Assembly (NCBI GenBank): GCA_036924285.1
Contig: JAYKYS010000011.1
Span: forward strand, 7,874,001 to 7,938,000
DNA length: 64,000 nt
Direction of reading: 5' to 3'
DNA from: Asterella californica
Lineage: Eukaryota; Streptophyta; Marchantiopsida; Marchantiales; Aytoniaceae
Within the stretch, counting starts at the first letter, position 1; each line of letters starts with the position of its first letter. Position numbers and translations under genes: made by a program. The notes beneath the pieces were generated by a model that was given only the letters and a program-made list of their open reading frames with translations, ran no database searches and was not told where the DNA came from. Below, piece by piece: positions 23,852-37,330 of this stretch.

Positions 23852-25129
23852 CGGCTCCGGGTGCTATACTAAAGACGCAAGGAGTATGCTTCCTCATTAT
23901 TGGAAAAAACTTGTACGTAATGTGACTGATGTAAGGGGGCTGCTTAAGGGGTTAGCTTGTTCTTGCGACTTGTCGGTCGACGGTTTGGAGAATTGAGAAG
24001 TCTAATGCATGCGCGCAAGGTGTCATTGGGTTCAGATCTGTGCAGGCTACGCGTTGGTTAAGACGGTTCGTGAAGAGACGGATCAAGGAGTGTGTACTGG
24101 AGGAAATTGAGACATAGGAAGGAGATTTGAAGTACTTCAGTGATCTGTGAAGAAGAGTTGGTCCGTTCGGATGGTTTTGGAGTCTAAACTTATTGTCCTT
24201 GGATCCATCGGGATCAAAACACCGAGTTCTTCAGGAAATTGAAGACGATACAAAATTTCATCGAGCGGTTTGGGAGTTCTGAGTGAAATTGGCTCACAAG
24301 GAAGCGCTTGCGTCAAGTTTTTTCATCACTTGCGATCTGAAATTTGGTTGTTCTTCGCGATCGGTGAGCCAAGTTCTTTGTTCTTGGTGCCTATGCGATC
24401 AAGGAGTCTTCATTTACACATAGGAGAAGACAGTACGTGGATTGGATTGTTGGTTTGGGTGTGGTGAGCGAGTTTGAGCCGTAGGGAGTCGATTTACGTC
24501 AGTTTTTTGCATCCTGCGATCAAATTTCTTGCGTGGTTTTGCAAAGGAACTCCAAACGATCTGTTTGGAGTCTTGTTGGGTTCAAGGTAACTAGATCTAC
24601 CTACCGGAGAAAACGGATATCATATCAGACGATCCGTTTGGGCGGTGTGTGTGGTTTTAAGCCGCATGGAGGAGTTTTTGAAGGTTCGATCACTTGCGAC
24701 CAAAAATTGACGATATCTCGGCTGTCGAGAGTCGGATCTGAAAGTTTTCTGGGCCAACGGAGTCAAGTAAGAAGACCCTACTGACATCTGAAGACCGTTT
24801 GACGAAAAGAGAAAGTTCTCATATAGATCTTTTTGGTTCCTTCGTTATAGTTTTCGACTTTTGGAGTTCGTTAGAATTCTAGTTGGTCATGTACAGCTTG
24901 TGGTAGCTAGTTTTAGCTAAGAGCTTGTACATGGATGTTGTTTGGACTTGGGTTTGAATCGTGGGGTACAGGTGCAGCTCTTTTTGTTAGCAAAAGGATG
25001 TTTCTCTTACTTTGAGCTACGGTTCGATAGTTTTGGGTCTAGGTTGAGATTCAAGGACTCGTTGTAGAGAGTTTTGAAGCAGAGTACAGACCGCTCTGGT
25101 CTGTTTTTCACTCTTGAGTTCTTAGGAGA

Positions 25130-25772
25130 AAGAATCATCAATGTATGTACATTGAAAATTGATATATATTGCGACGCTTGTTTTCGTGCTTGTTTCTCTC
25201 TTTCTTGTCTCTGTTCAACACGTTACATCTCTACAGCCAGGAACCTCGTGTTTTCGTGGACATCCTTCACGTAAAATCTGACACGATAACGCCTCTCATG
25301 GTAGGCTTTGACACAATCTCGAAGAAAGACGTCGAACTCCAAAGCTGTCGATCCGTATAGCCAAGACTAAGGAGATGAAGCGATGTCATACCTGCATACC
25401 CCTATACTTGGTCACCTTCGCTGCTGTCGTCATTCTTGCAGTCCATCCTGGGAGATGGGTGATCATCTGTGCTATCACTGAGTCCCGTGTCAGATCCGTG
25501 ACAACCACATCTGCCACTGAGATCTGATCCTCTCTCATCATGTACAAGTCAACTCTCACAGATCCTCCCGTCTGAAAGACATACCAATGCTCTCTCCGCG
25601 TCATGTGATCGCTCTCCCGTGCTAAAGCAAACACGACGTCTCTGATGACTATCCGCTCTTCACCGTGAGGACAGCGAGCAAGGTGACGATCCGAGGTGTC
25701 TAGCGAGACATCGCACTCGCAGATGGAAAGTGCCGAAACAACAAGCTGGACCAAGCCTAGGCAGAATCTCAT
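25130..25772 (-). pseudogene. Retroelement C-terminal restriction-like endonuclease domain
   Basis: The frame 25772-25386 shows a zinc-ligand-like CPHGEERIVIRD segment, then RREHW, RVDLYMMREDQ and VADVVVTDL. The spacing of an RxD...VxDVxV pattern fits the PD-(D/E)xK core seen in RLE-type retroelements. After a frame change the tail RRYRVRFYVKDVHENTRFL follows at ~25290-25200 and matches the truncated copy at 5.2 kb. The domain would nick target DNA. The nuclease assignment is by motif pattern only. Confidence 0.55.
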
Positions 25773-26059
25773 CGTTGTAGAGAAAATAATCAGTGCGAGT
25801 CGGAACGCTCTAATGCAAGATCAAGCTATGAGTCAAGAGCGGAATCGAGCTCTAGTATCCTCTGAGATGGAAGGATCCACTAAGAGCGTATGAAGAACCT
25901 GCTGGAAGTGATGTCTCGTCAAAGAGGACTATAGTCCGTGAGATCCATTGGTAGCTAGAATATCGAATCGAGGGTGTGCCTCACGTGTCTCAAGAGTCAA
26001 GCTATCTCTTGTCTCATGTGGACACATCTGTAGTAGATAAGAATCATCCTCCACATCTG

Positions 26060-26446
26060 TCACATAGCTCTCCAGAATAAGTCTATCTCGCATGAGAAAA
26101 CTACAACAGAGTCAAGGTCCTGAGAGGCCCAACTATCCAAAAAGGCTGCCGGAGTAGTCTCCTCCATGGATAATAAGTCCACCTCGTCACATGATATCGA
26201 TAAAGATGTATGCATATGTGCGAGAGGTCCTGTCACACAGTCAAATGTCTCTGGTCCTACGATGTCGTCAAACACCTCCATGATCCTCTTATCAAACTCT
26301 CTAAGGCGCGAGATGAAGATAGGAGAAGGAGATAATGTGCGGAGTAAGTAACTAGGACGATGTGCAATGAAAGAGGAAAGGATATCAAAGACAACATGTG
26401 AGTCCTCTAACATAAAGAGATCCTCGATACGCAAAACGTCCTCCAC
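26060..26446 (-). pseudogene. Retroelement RT thumb/linker region
   Basis: Frame with IAHRPSYLLRTLSP, an FDKRIMEVFDDIVG segment and a PAAFLDSWA-like segment. These patches sit directly after the RT in this plant/algal RT family. The segment is out of frame with its neighbours. Confidence 0.6.
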
Positions 26447-26545
26447 AAGGACAACATCTAAGAACCGGGAGATAAAGTCCTATGTACCCACCGGGACTCC
26501 GAGGATGCGTAAATCATCTCTAGTTGTAACAAATCCCTCCTGGAG

Positions 26546-27400
26546 CTAGAGGTCCGACGGTATACCTATGAGAGACGAAGCTTTGCACTTTGACACCTTC
26601 ACTCTCAGTCCTACCAAGGTCAATTGAGAGACGAAGTGATCAAAGGTAACACCGACTTGGTCCACCGGACTTACGATGTGTGTATCATCAGCTAGAGATG
26701 AAAAAACACAACCTGGAGCAGCCAAGGCTGTGACCAAGAGAGCTCTATAGTGAGCTAAGGCAAAGAGGGGTCCATTCAAAAGATCTCCATGACGAGTACC
26801 TGCAGCGGAGCTTATGATTGTAACCCCCTCTATCGCAAGACCGTGCTGGTAATAAAGAAGGGAGGAAGAACCAAAGAACGATCGCATGAAGAGAACGAGA
26901 CCCACAAGAAATCCACCGTCATCCATGAGCTCTTTAAAGATAGAAGCGAGGAAAACACTATTAAAAGCATTTTCCACGTCCACTTGTAGGACAACCCAAT
27001 CGGGATGGATGTCCAAGAGAGCTCTAATGTCGAAAGACACAGACTCACAACCTCTAGGCGTCGCAACTATAAACTGATGTGGACAAAGGTTATCTTAAAA
27101 AGTATCTCGAAGCTGAAGGACAATGATACGACTGATAAGTCGTAAGAGAAATTCGTCGATGGCTATCGATCGAATCCCTCCACCATCCTTCGTCATGGCC
27201 AAAAGTCTAGCTGCCTCTAGTACTTGAGCTATAGACTGAGGAATATGTCTCAGAGTTACTGCTGCCGCTGCTTGAAGAAGCTCCGTCAAACCAGTAGAGG
27301 GGTCGTCTGTCTGAAAACAATCCCGTAGGTGCTCGTAGACCATCCCAGACAGACCTCCAGAAGATATACGTGGAGTTGTACACAAGACCTGGGCAAACAA
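26546..27400 (-). pseudogene. Retroelement reverse transcriptase
   Basis: Two frames cover the RT. At 27400-27095: SGMVYEHLRDCFQTDD, then AARLLAMTKDGGGIRSIAIDEFLLRL (fingers). At 27040-26546: LDIHPDWVVLQVDVENAFNSV (motif A), GTRHGDLLNGPLFALAHYRAL (motif B, GxRxGDxL) and PGCVFSSLADDTHIV (motif C with ADD). The pieces are separated by a stop and frame change near 27075. The catalytic Asp residues of motifs A and C are present, so decay is by frame rather than active-site loss. Confidence 0.8.
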
Positions 27401-27572
27401 GGATCTATCAAGACATAATGGCTCCTCATGCTGATAGTCTTGAATCTCATGTGGTGGAGGATCACTCGGTGGGAATGAAGAAAACGCAACGCAGCGATTG
27501 TCTCCTCAGTAGGACATACCACTGACAAAAGATGCAATGCTTTAGCAACTATACTATACTTTCCAACCTGAT

Positions 27573-28178
27573 CTAACATCCTACAACGTCGTATGCGGAC
27601 GGAAGATGAGACATCACGTTTAGAGACAGACTCACTCCTACCTCGTACCCCACGTATTGATTCCTCATGTACGACCGCTCAATCACTTGCACGGAATCTT
27701 CAAAGACGAGCCGCCATCTCTCGATGTCTTTCTCTACCACCTCGAGTGTAACGGAAACACCAACGAGGAAGTAGGAGGATAGTAACCACGCCGTCTCGTC
27801 CTTGGTGTTCCGTGTCAACATGTCAAGAAGTAGACAGAATGTCTGTCTCACCTCGTCATGAAGAGCACGAGATAACCGATAGAACAAACGCGGACAAGAA
27901 AAACTCGTCTCGAACAATCTCAGAATAGTGTCAGAGTGGACTCTCAACCACTCCCACGACTCAAGAAGAACTCCAGGAAGAAGGACTAATTGTGTCGTGA
28001 TGGCTGCACGTGGAGACTTCTGCTCTCGGCTAACCTGGGCATCCCATGTGATCATATCATAGCTCTTGTGCATCTTTTTCACATGAGATTTTACCCCTTG
28101 CGAGATAGATAACTGATTGCACACTGGACATGGTGTGTCTCCAATCAATCTCGATCTCATGAGAGAGAGAGTACCCAT
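27573..28178 (-). pseudogene. Retroelement N-terminal C2H2 zinc-finger region
   Basis: 201 codons beginning near 28178 with a C2H2 finger (CPVCNQLSISQGVKSHVKKMH, spacing C-x2-C-x12-H-x4-H, about residues 17-37). A helical region of unknown function follows. The sequence continues in another frame from 27579. In RLE-type elements such fingers recognise the target DNA. The upstream 28180-28360 sequence, with many A tracts, may be 5' untranslated. Confidence 0.55.
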
Positions 28179-28589
28179 AGCTAGAAAAGAGACGATATCC
28201 GACCGAACGGTATTCGTAATAAAAACATCTCAAAAAAGAACTCTGATATGTAGAAAAAAAGGAAAAAAACACACTAAATGTTGCAAGAAGTCTCTCAAAA
28301 GTCTCAAACAGAAGACTCTGTAATCTTAAAACCCCTGAAAATCTAAAACTATTTAATACTCACTCATTTCTCCACAAGATGTATCAATTCTAAGACCAAA
28401 AGAAACAGAAAACGAAGATGAAGATGAATATATAAAAAACACTGCAGTATCTCGTCCCAACACTCTCTCCTCTCTCAGAAAATGCTCTCTGTCTCTCTCT
28501 CTGTCTCCTCCTGCACTTCGTCTCCGCTCCCCTCGTGCGCGTCTCCTCGTACTGAGTAAGTGAGGAAGAGATAAAAAGAGAGATAACAC

Positions 28590-29035
28590 ATACGAGCATA
28601 AGCTGACATATGAGCAGCATCAATCATACCCTCGACTTGCTGTCCGTTATTGTTTCAAACTACGTGCTATTACGTAAACCTAGATTAGTCTAAGCAATGT
28701 TCTTTTCCAAGCACCCTAAGCTGACATACGAGCATCAATCCTATCCTCGACTTGCTGTCCGTTATTATTAATGTTCTTTTCCAAGCACTCTAAGTTGACA
28801 TACGAACATCAATCTTACTCCCTATGCACGGACAGCAAGTCGGGGGTAGGATTTATGCTTGTATGATTTTCATATAAGAGGATGAATAAGCGTGAGTCGT
28901 CCTCTCTCTCTCGCTAAGGACTAATTGTCCTCCTAAAGACAGGATTGATGCTTGTATGATTCTTGTATAGGAGGATGAATAAGCGTGCGTCGTCTTCTCT
29001 TTCTCGTTCAAGTCTAGCTGTCCTCCTAAATCACA
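28590..29035. repeat. Cluster of short tandem and inverted repeats
   Basis: CTCGACTTGCTGTCCGTTATT recurs at about 28631 and 28746 and is followed by its inverse (ACGGACAGCAAGTCG) at 28828. ATGTTCTTTTCCAAGCAC recurs at about 28697 and 28770. A 93-bp direct repeat (ATGCTTGTATGATT...GGATGAATAAGCGTG) starts at 28855 and 28948. No gene seen. Confidence 0.75.
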
Positions 29036-30903
29036 ATTAAGAGGTCTGGGAATAATGACATACACGTGAAACTGGACAGACGAGTGAGAGAACCAGACAA
29101 AGGATGTTGAGATGAAAGGCGGTGTGTTTATTAGTGTATGAAATAGTAGTTTATATCAAAGTGGTGTAGCATAATAATGCGAGATCGAGATCGAGAAGCA
29201 GAGGTTTAGGGTTTGAGTTCTTCACTGGTCATTTTGTCTGTGTGGCTACAGGCCGCAAGCTTAAGGTGCTCTAAGCCCAAACAGTGAGATTGTCGACTTA
29301 TGGTCCTTGGTGCCTTGATGCCTTAGAATGAAATGCCCAACCCTCTAGGTTTATGAAATAGTGGGCAGCTCCCGCGAGCAACTCCTTTACACGTACGGTT
29401 TAGAAAGACAACTGGACATGAGCTCCCTCTCTCCTTTGACTATGACCATGTGCTAGCAATCGTACCTACAAAATGCATTGGACTGTTTGGCTCAAAGCGA
29501 CCACAAAAGAGAAGAACTTGATGATTTACCACAACCAATAGTAAATCTCACCACGTGTTGTTCATTTATACGGTACAGTAAAGCCAAAATAATGAACACA
29601 CATCAAGGTAATAAACTATTTCGTGTTCATTTTAGGTTGTGTGTCCTTGGAGAAACAATTTAAATCTTTTAAGAGTGACTTTACATGAAATACATCATGA
29701 TATGGGTTATAGTACTAGTAACACTATCTGGATAGCATTATATGATGTGAAACCTTTTCGTGATTTATTTTTGCTATATATTTGCATAGCCGAGTGGAGG
29801 TTTTATGAAAATGAATAAGACAAAGCCGTGAAAAGTCAGAGGAGGAAGTCACTTCTTGATGTATAATCTGACGTGGCAGTTAGTTATTAAAATGAATATG
29901 GAAGTAGAATTAGTTAAAATTTGACCAAAAAATGAATCATCTTTATGCTCGTGCAATGTGCAGCATATTATCTCTTTGTTTTTTTTCATGACCTACGGAT
30001 GATTGTGGATCGAATTGTCATTATTTTCATGCAGTGTGATGCGGTCCAGATGATGATGACAATAGATGTGATGCTACGGTGGCAGAGTGTGATATGTCTA
30101 CCTAGGAAAGCGATGGGCTTTTGACTGTGGTTGTTTACTCAAGAGGTACGCTTCAGGTTATAACTTGGCACTATAAGCATTTACAATAAATCTGTTGGGT
30201 CCTCTAATATGTTTAGAAAGCAAAAATCAGATCTATCAAGTAGTAATAAGGTCAGGCGGTAAATTTTAACACCCAAGAATATGAAACATATGAGGATCAT
30301 GTAACAGCCGGTTTTGATTCAAAGAGACGGATAATTTATTCTGAATATTATAGTCCTTCCGACTATGTTTACTCAGACTTAATTCTCCCTTTAGCTATAA
30401 TTCTCTTTAACAAATAAACGCTCTTCTGAGTGACTTTTGATTTTATTTTTCCACAGTAAGAAAATTCAAAAGAACGAAAAAGAGTCAACCATGGAAGTAG
30501 AATTATGTGCAAATAAACTAAGGGAATATATTTGAACCTTAACTTTATTGGGAACAAAAAGAAAATTTCTCTTCAATTATCACCAACGTTCTTTATTTGG
30601 CTAATATATATAGAGAGAATTAAAATGCAAAAAATAAGAATAAATAAATAAATAAAAACCAAAAATACCGTACATGTGGTTACCACAAATAGTGAGGTCA
30701 TAAAGATTTTACAAAGTTGGTTCAAGGTTTTGCTGTATCTCTCTACAACCAAATACCATGTGTATTCCTTGACCAAAATTCACGCTCGACGGCATCGTAC
30801 TTTGAAATGACTCAATTCTCCTACTATGAAACAACTCAATATCATATTCACATTGATCACTAGTATCAATGTATTATTCCTATTCTCATAGATGTTATAC
30901 TTT

Positions 30904-31026
30904 CTCTCAAATTATCTCAAAATTGTTGTATGTTCTCTTAAACTATCTCAAAACGGATATATCTTCTCTCGAACTACTCAAAATGGTAATACCTTCTCCT
31001 GAACTATTTTCATGAAATTTATCATT
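30904..31026. repeat. Degenerate 31-bp tandem repeat, four copies
   Basis: Units begin CTCTCAAATT, CTCTTAAACT, CTCTCGAACT and CTCCTGAACT at 30904, 30935, 30966 and 30996. The spacing is 31, 31 and 30 bp. AT-rich, no coding potential. Confidence 0.75.
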
Positions 31027-34000
31027 TTGTCAAATTGTTCTAACAAATTGTTCTAACGTGTTTTTCTGTCTAGGAGTACACTAGGTATATGGTTGTGCAG
31101 AGGTATGTGGCTTGAACAAGTTAGCACCGAATCTTGATTTTTCAACCCAAATGTTCTCATATACTCTTCTAGCACAAGTGACCTTGTACTCCCTCGATTC
31201 AAGGTTAAAGCTTACTATGATCCAAAATATATGTATAAATTGTAGAAAATTGTGTTACAAATATATACTTTTGTGCTCTATCTTAAATACTCATTTTATA
31301 TCATTTAACTGAAAGCAACTCTATATCACTAGAAGCATGACTTGATAGCTTTGCAACGACGCTAGCTACTCGTCAATCCAATCGCCACAACTCTATCTAT
31401 TACAACCGAAAGATGCTCTAGTACTCAACCAACTTTGATCCATATCTGCAAACTAATTGAGTCCTAATACAACTTGCTGCAAATCTTGATCTCCTAAGAA
31501 TTTCACCAAGGTAAAGCATACATGCTTCAAGGCAATATTCAGTTCACAACATAGCATCAACGATGACGGTACATGGCAGCTCTGAAATCTCAAACAATGT
31601 TCTTTGATTCATCACGACTCCTTGCTCCTTTACCACGTAGAATTGAAATCAACCCCACACCTTCACAATGTCAACTTATATGTTAGCATGGCAATTTCAT
31701 AGAGGATTGCTCGAAAAGAACCAAAAAGTGACAATAGATTTGATTGAAAATCCGAATCCCTTAATAACATAAGCTTTTTTTTATCTTTGAGACCTCAATC
31801 TCCCAAAATGATTGATCAATGATGATCAAATTTCACACAAAATTGTATTGGATCCTTGAACAAGTTTCATGTCGAAATTCAATCTAACTCTCAAATATAG
31901 ATAAAATCTTAATCTGTGCCAACTTAAGAGCTTTACAGACCCATGTAGACTTGATCCAAGACCCTTAACAACCTATTCAACCATTCAAAATGAAACTTTC
32001 TATATATATTCTTGATAATGGATCATTCAATCTTGGAAATTTTCACTTGGAAATTCGACCCGCAACTCGAGAAATAGCCAATCCTCCATGGTTGTCACAG
32101 TTCACAATACTCACCTCATCACGTATATAACATTCAACTTCAATCGATCGGTTGACAATCCAAACCGACCATGAATCAGTTGAACTTGATATCGAAATGA
32201 TTAGCACGTCGTTAGCTCTCCAACCCGACTCACAGCTCCTCAAAACCCCTCACATGTCTCTAAAAACGACAAAAATATAATAGTGGATACGAATTTTGTC
32301 CCCTCTACTCAATCGATTATAGTGCTCTTAATTCCATGAAATCACTTGATTCTTCAGCCCAGATTGTAGCCCTGGTCAAGGGCTTTCAAACCATATCTTT
32401 CTTTGTTCAAATGGTCCTTTGAATCCTCCCGAAACCACAAAACACATCATGAGGAATAACTAGAACACCACTTATCCAAAAGTAGACCAATGAGAGTAAA
32501 AAAAGTTTTTAAGTTTATCTTTTCCTCACTCAACTTTTTCCACTAGAACGACTTGTAACACCTAAGGAAATGCTAGACACGAATAAGACTAGAAGAACCA
32601 TAAATTCCTTAAGACATGTTGAAGGATTCTCTACGGAACATAAATACCCAGAAGAGCTCAACTAGAATAGGACAATTGAGTCATCGACTAATATAAACTC
32701 AATATTATAGTCTGGAAATGATCTACAGTGAGAGATACGACAAAAAGAAACGGTGAAGCTATCACTCGGTTGAAATACTCTTCTCCAAAGTTCCTCACGA
32801 TCTATGATCTGTGAATGATCTTTGATCTATGATGACATCGAATATCGCTCTAGACGTTGAAAGAAACATTGGCTGAATAGTTGAGATCCATTCTTCGTCA
32901 CACCAAGATGTACACCATCAGATCCCAAGTCTCTCCATACGTAACAATCGAAAGGATCAACAGAAGCAATCCATCACGTTCCCAATGAACTCATCACAAA
33001 AATATGAAACTAACCACTGTCGAAAGTGATCGCAATGGATGCAACGAAGCTTGATGTGAAATGGATTCGAGAAAAAAACATCCAGAACTGGTATCAAACC
33101 TCTGTCCATAACCACCACTCTCGTTCTTCACTCCTCCATGCAGATCATCGAGAAACTCTCACAAATCACCCGCTAAGAGAGAATGTCTCACGAGCCTTCG
33201 ACTCACCATTTTATATCCAAATTCAATGACAAGGACCGCTGAAATAAACGTGCACATATTACTGATTTGGCAAGTTTCACTATCGTGCGATCACTTAAAC
33301 ATAATCGCAATCGTGGCACCCATCACATCGTTTGACGAGTTACGCGATAAGGTTCACAAAACATAGAAAAGAAACACATCTTAAGTTCTATGAGAATTTC
33401 ACACAAGAGCCGTACCACAACACAACAACATGACTATTGTTATATGTTCAGACTACATCTGACTACAAATATTCTATAAGCTTTGAGAAGAAGTGACAAT
33501 TTTGGTTTCAAACAATGAGCTATAGTTGTTTAGACTATCCTAGAGAGAAGTACCAGGTCTTTGAATATAGCATGTTGTTAAAGACACACCTATTGAATTA
33601 GCTCTGAGAATCTAGTTCAATCTAAATTTAATAGAGACCTTCATGTATAGGTTGATTAGTTCTAGTTTAGAGTTTAGTTAAGTTAGAATGAGAAGTGAAA
33701 TAACTTAGAAAGAAATACATAACTTTGCAGAGTTTCATTATTTTATAGTTGAAGTTTAGAAGAGCTTATATAATTAAGATTCATAAGCTAAAATGATAAA
33801 AGTTGGAATTAAAAGTTAAGTTAGATGGAAATTAGGAGTATTACAAATCATTTTATATCAAAATTTAATAAAAAGTTATCACAATTTTGTTGATGTCATC
33901 ACGTTACTACACGACCTAACATATTGATACGCATTGTACTGACACACTTGATTCATAATTACGCATTAATTGATACTGCACCGATCCTCGAAAGCATTAC

Positions 34001-34512
34001 AACCAAAATAGATATTAAGCTCTAATACGTCAATATCTCCTTTTCTTTATGCGTGTAGTAAGCGGAGGCATTGCACAACATGTTACTATTAAGAGAATAT
34101 TGTCCTCGTCTTTAGACACAATGCCCAACATCATCCTCCGAAGGGGTCAACCTACTACGATAACTTTCGTGATGCAGCTTAAAGTCTCCTCTTACACATA
34201 TATCAAGAACAGATTTGAACTCTAGACCTTTGGCATTCCAAGGGATGCCTTAGCCATGAACTAGAACCACATCGCATCTAAATCTTTGTTTCATTAGTTC
34301 TTATGACTTTCTTCTACACTTTTGTTCACTCTAGTCTTGTCATATTTCATCAATTTTGTCAACTGAAAGAATATTAGGTTCACATGACGAAGTCTTTATA
34401 TATTCTATAAAATGATATTATTTTCAAAAATTGACCTTATATTTCTCAACATGACACCATATCTATCACACTGTATATCAAACTTTATTATTCTTCACAT
34501 ATATTAATTTTA

Positions 34513-34542
34513 CAAGGTCAATATATATATATATTGACCTTG
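34513..34542. repeat. Perfect 30-bp palindrome
   Basis: CAAGGTCA, then a central AT run, then TGACCTTG. All 15 base pairs match. It sits in AT-rich DNA with no gene nearby, so it may be a chance or cruciform-forming sequence rather than a regulatory site. Confidence 0.85.
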
Positions 34543-36908
34543 CACACGTACCTATACTTGTGTATCATATATATGTACACATCAACTCTACATTAAATAT
34601 GTAATAAACATGTATATAAATAAAAAATGATATTATATCTGAGTTATATATATTATGAATTATCAAAATATATATTATATCATAACAATATATTGGCATA
34701 CAAGACAAATATGCATATATACACATACTCCTAAATGTAAGAAACATGTCCATGTGTACAAACAAATATTATTATATTTGATTGAATATATGATGATGAT
34801 ATTAAGTTTTTTGGCAAAACATTAATCCAACCGGGTCTGCATGCAAGAATATAAAATATAAAGAGCTTATCAAAATGCTTTTCACTGACTCGAGATAAGC
34901 CACATAAACACCTTTTCTGTAATTATCCATGTAACAAAATCCTGAAATACAAGAATTTATTATCTACATAAATGCATAGCATTCGCAATCTCATTGCAAG
35001 CGCAATAACTTGTTTATAACGTTGTTACTATAACTCTAAGTTTAAAATCACCGACAACAACTCAAAGAAAATAAAGTGCTCTTTGTGCACTAGTTTGGTC
35101 ACATATCAATGATCTCCTATTTGCATTAGTGTCATAGCTTATGCAAGAGTTGTTACTCTACTTAGTTGTAAAAAGAAAAAAAGTTGTTGCACAATGCATT
35201 TGATACAACAAAGAGAGTGAACATAGAGACTAATAGAATCATATGAACTGGAATAATAAAAAAATGCATATGAAGTAAAAGTAGAAAATGACAAACTATT
35301 TTGTGTGTCACAATTTCTAAAATGAAATTCCTTAATAACTAGCCAATCTACATCGAGCGATGTATATAGTGTTTTGTCACAATTAATGTTAGTTTGTAAC
35401 TAATGTTAGTTCGTAATTAGTGTTAGTAACTGTAATTATGGATATAATCTTATCCTTCTATCAAGTAACACTAATTGTAGAGATACTTCTAAGAATACAA
35501 TCAAAATCAAAGTTTCAGTGGATGAGAACTCCGAGACTGGTGGTAGTACGTAAGAATAAAGAATGTTGTGATACCTGAAAACATCAATCATGAGACTATC
35601 ATAGTACTTTTTATAGACAAGCCATGATTTTAAAGTCACTTAGAACTCTTATGTACATGTTAAGTTCATATTGAACATCTTAATTGTAAATGGTGTAACA
35701 TAATTACTGTTCATATGAGATTACTGTTTCCAACACTAATACGTTCATGAGTCTTTTGAAATATGAGACTAAAAATAGTATTACCAACACTATATACATC
35801 ACTCGGTGTAAGTACTATTTACCTTTGCGTCATCATTATCTCTATCTAATGTTTCTTTAACCTCTTGTGCGTCCAAAAAGTAACTTAAGCGTTGACTTAT
35901 GTCTTGTACCAAAATCTTCCAAGGTGATACTTTCTCATTCATTTGGTATTCTAGAATCCAATGATAGTAGTTCCTACTTCCAGCGGATAGTATCACAATT
36001 TATGTTGTCGTGGAACTTGCAATATTGCAATCTGTTGTCAGTACCTCCATATCTTAATCTCTCGAGTTCGAGACTAGATCTCACATGATATACATGTGAA
36101 CATATTCTTGAGTCAAGTATACTCCAATGTTTTCACGAGATCTTCGGAGTCAATCATGTTGAAGCACAATTCTACTACCGTTGGTTCTAGCCAATACCTC
36201 TTGTTTCTTGTTGATCTGCTCTTCTTCCTCAATCTTGATTTGGTAGACACATATTCACTTACCGTCAATGAGGTCCGACTTTTCTCGATTATCTCTTCTT
36301 ACAACTTGGTTGCGTCCGGTCTTCTTGTTTACGCAATAAGACCAAAATTGATATAGTACTCTTTAATAGTGTTGTCACTTATGAATTACAATTCAATCTT
36401 ACAATTTTAAGTTTAATTTCAATCTGTAACTTGTTTAAATATAATGATTTACTAATCACATATGCTTCTTTTGTCTTGAATCTTGCCTAAGTGTATGAAC
36501 TAACTAACTTATCATTTTCCAAGACCTTTTTGGATGGTTGATAAATTGGTTTCGCCTCTATTGTTTATATTTGTTGTTATGTATCTTGTCTTACTTGAGA
36601 TATACGTATCTTGACATAACTATCTTTTGCCTAGTTGGTATTGCTGTGCAAAGATGTTAAGTTTTTTCTGAGTAGCTTTCAAAAAAATTTTAACTCAATG
36701 AGAGAATCAAAGAAATTTGACTGGGAATGAAAACTTTTCTATTTTTGAAATGATTTAGGTCCAAAGTATTCAGTCTTTCTATGCTATGAACACTTCAGTT
36801 TATACAAACGAAAGAAACCGTAAATGTTACGCTTAAAATTGCTTTCGTGTTTTCATAAGTACGTCCATAAATAATAAAATAAAAGTTAAATTTGTAATTT
36901 ACGACCTT

Positions 36909-36996
36909 AATCTTTCCGAACAGAAAAGTTAAAGAATAAATTAAAGAGCTTATATATTTCCCCTTTTCCGACCTTGGAAGAGGGTGAATAATAGCA
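36909..36996. repeat. Copy of the TTTAATTTA/ACCCTCTTC hairpin repeat family
   Basis: Contains a unit of the form CTTTCCGAACAGAAAAGTTAA followed by ATAAATTAAA. It ends with GAAGAGGGTGAATAATAGCATGC, the reverse of a similar block at 3100-3121. Related to 39731-39982. Confidence 0.5.
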
Positions 36997-37330
36997 TGCA
37001 AAGTGCCTCGGCTCACGTAGTCCGAGAAAAAAGCAATCGCACAACGAGGAGAGAAATGGACGAAGGAGATTTGGGGGAGTTTCATTTTGAGAAGTTCTGA
37101 TTTTTGTGTAAAATTTCTTTGTATCGTTCTGTTGTAGTGCTTTGTTTTTGTTAGGTTATATATATATATATATATGATAAGTAATAATAAAATCAAAATT
37201 GTTATTTATATGTTATAAAATAAAAACAAATGATAAGTAAACTGTGAATTACGTTTTCATTGAGACATAACCCATAAACATTCTACAGAGAAACCCGCTC
37301 TCTCTAGACTACGAGACCAGAGCTCTGTAT

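Larger units (their letters stand above)
23272..28360 (-). mobile_element. Non-LTR retroelement with C2H2 finger, RT and restriction-like endonuclease domain
   Basis: On the minus strand from about 28180 down to about 25130, domains follow in the order C2H2 zinc finger, RT, thumb/linker, restriction-like endonuclease. A ~1.85-kb 3' region ending near 23272 follows. The 3' boundary is fixed by comparison with the 5'-truncated copy at 5200-6925, where similarity stops at the equivalent point. Domain order with an N-terminal finger and C-terminal nuclease is that of RLE-type (R2-like) non-LTR elements, although the RT belongs to a family I know from algae and early land plants rather than classical R2. 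Several frameshifts and stops break the ORF. The 5' end is not defined; 28360 is a guess. Confidence 0.75.

Noticed and set aside
5200..25310. A ~20-kb DNA transposon with ~1.8-kb terminal inverted repeats
   Set aside because: The inverted arms are the C-terminus plus 3' region of a retroelement whose coding part lies outside the right arm, so these are two separate copies, one 5'-truncated.
35799..35996. Copia-type Gag start (NYYHW..LEYQM pattern) on the minus strand
   Set aside because: Too short, no knuckle, protease or RT nearby and no LTR pair recognised.
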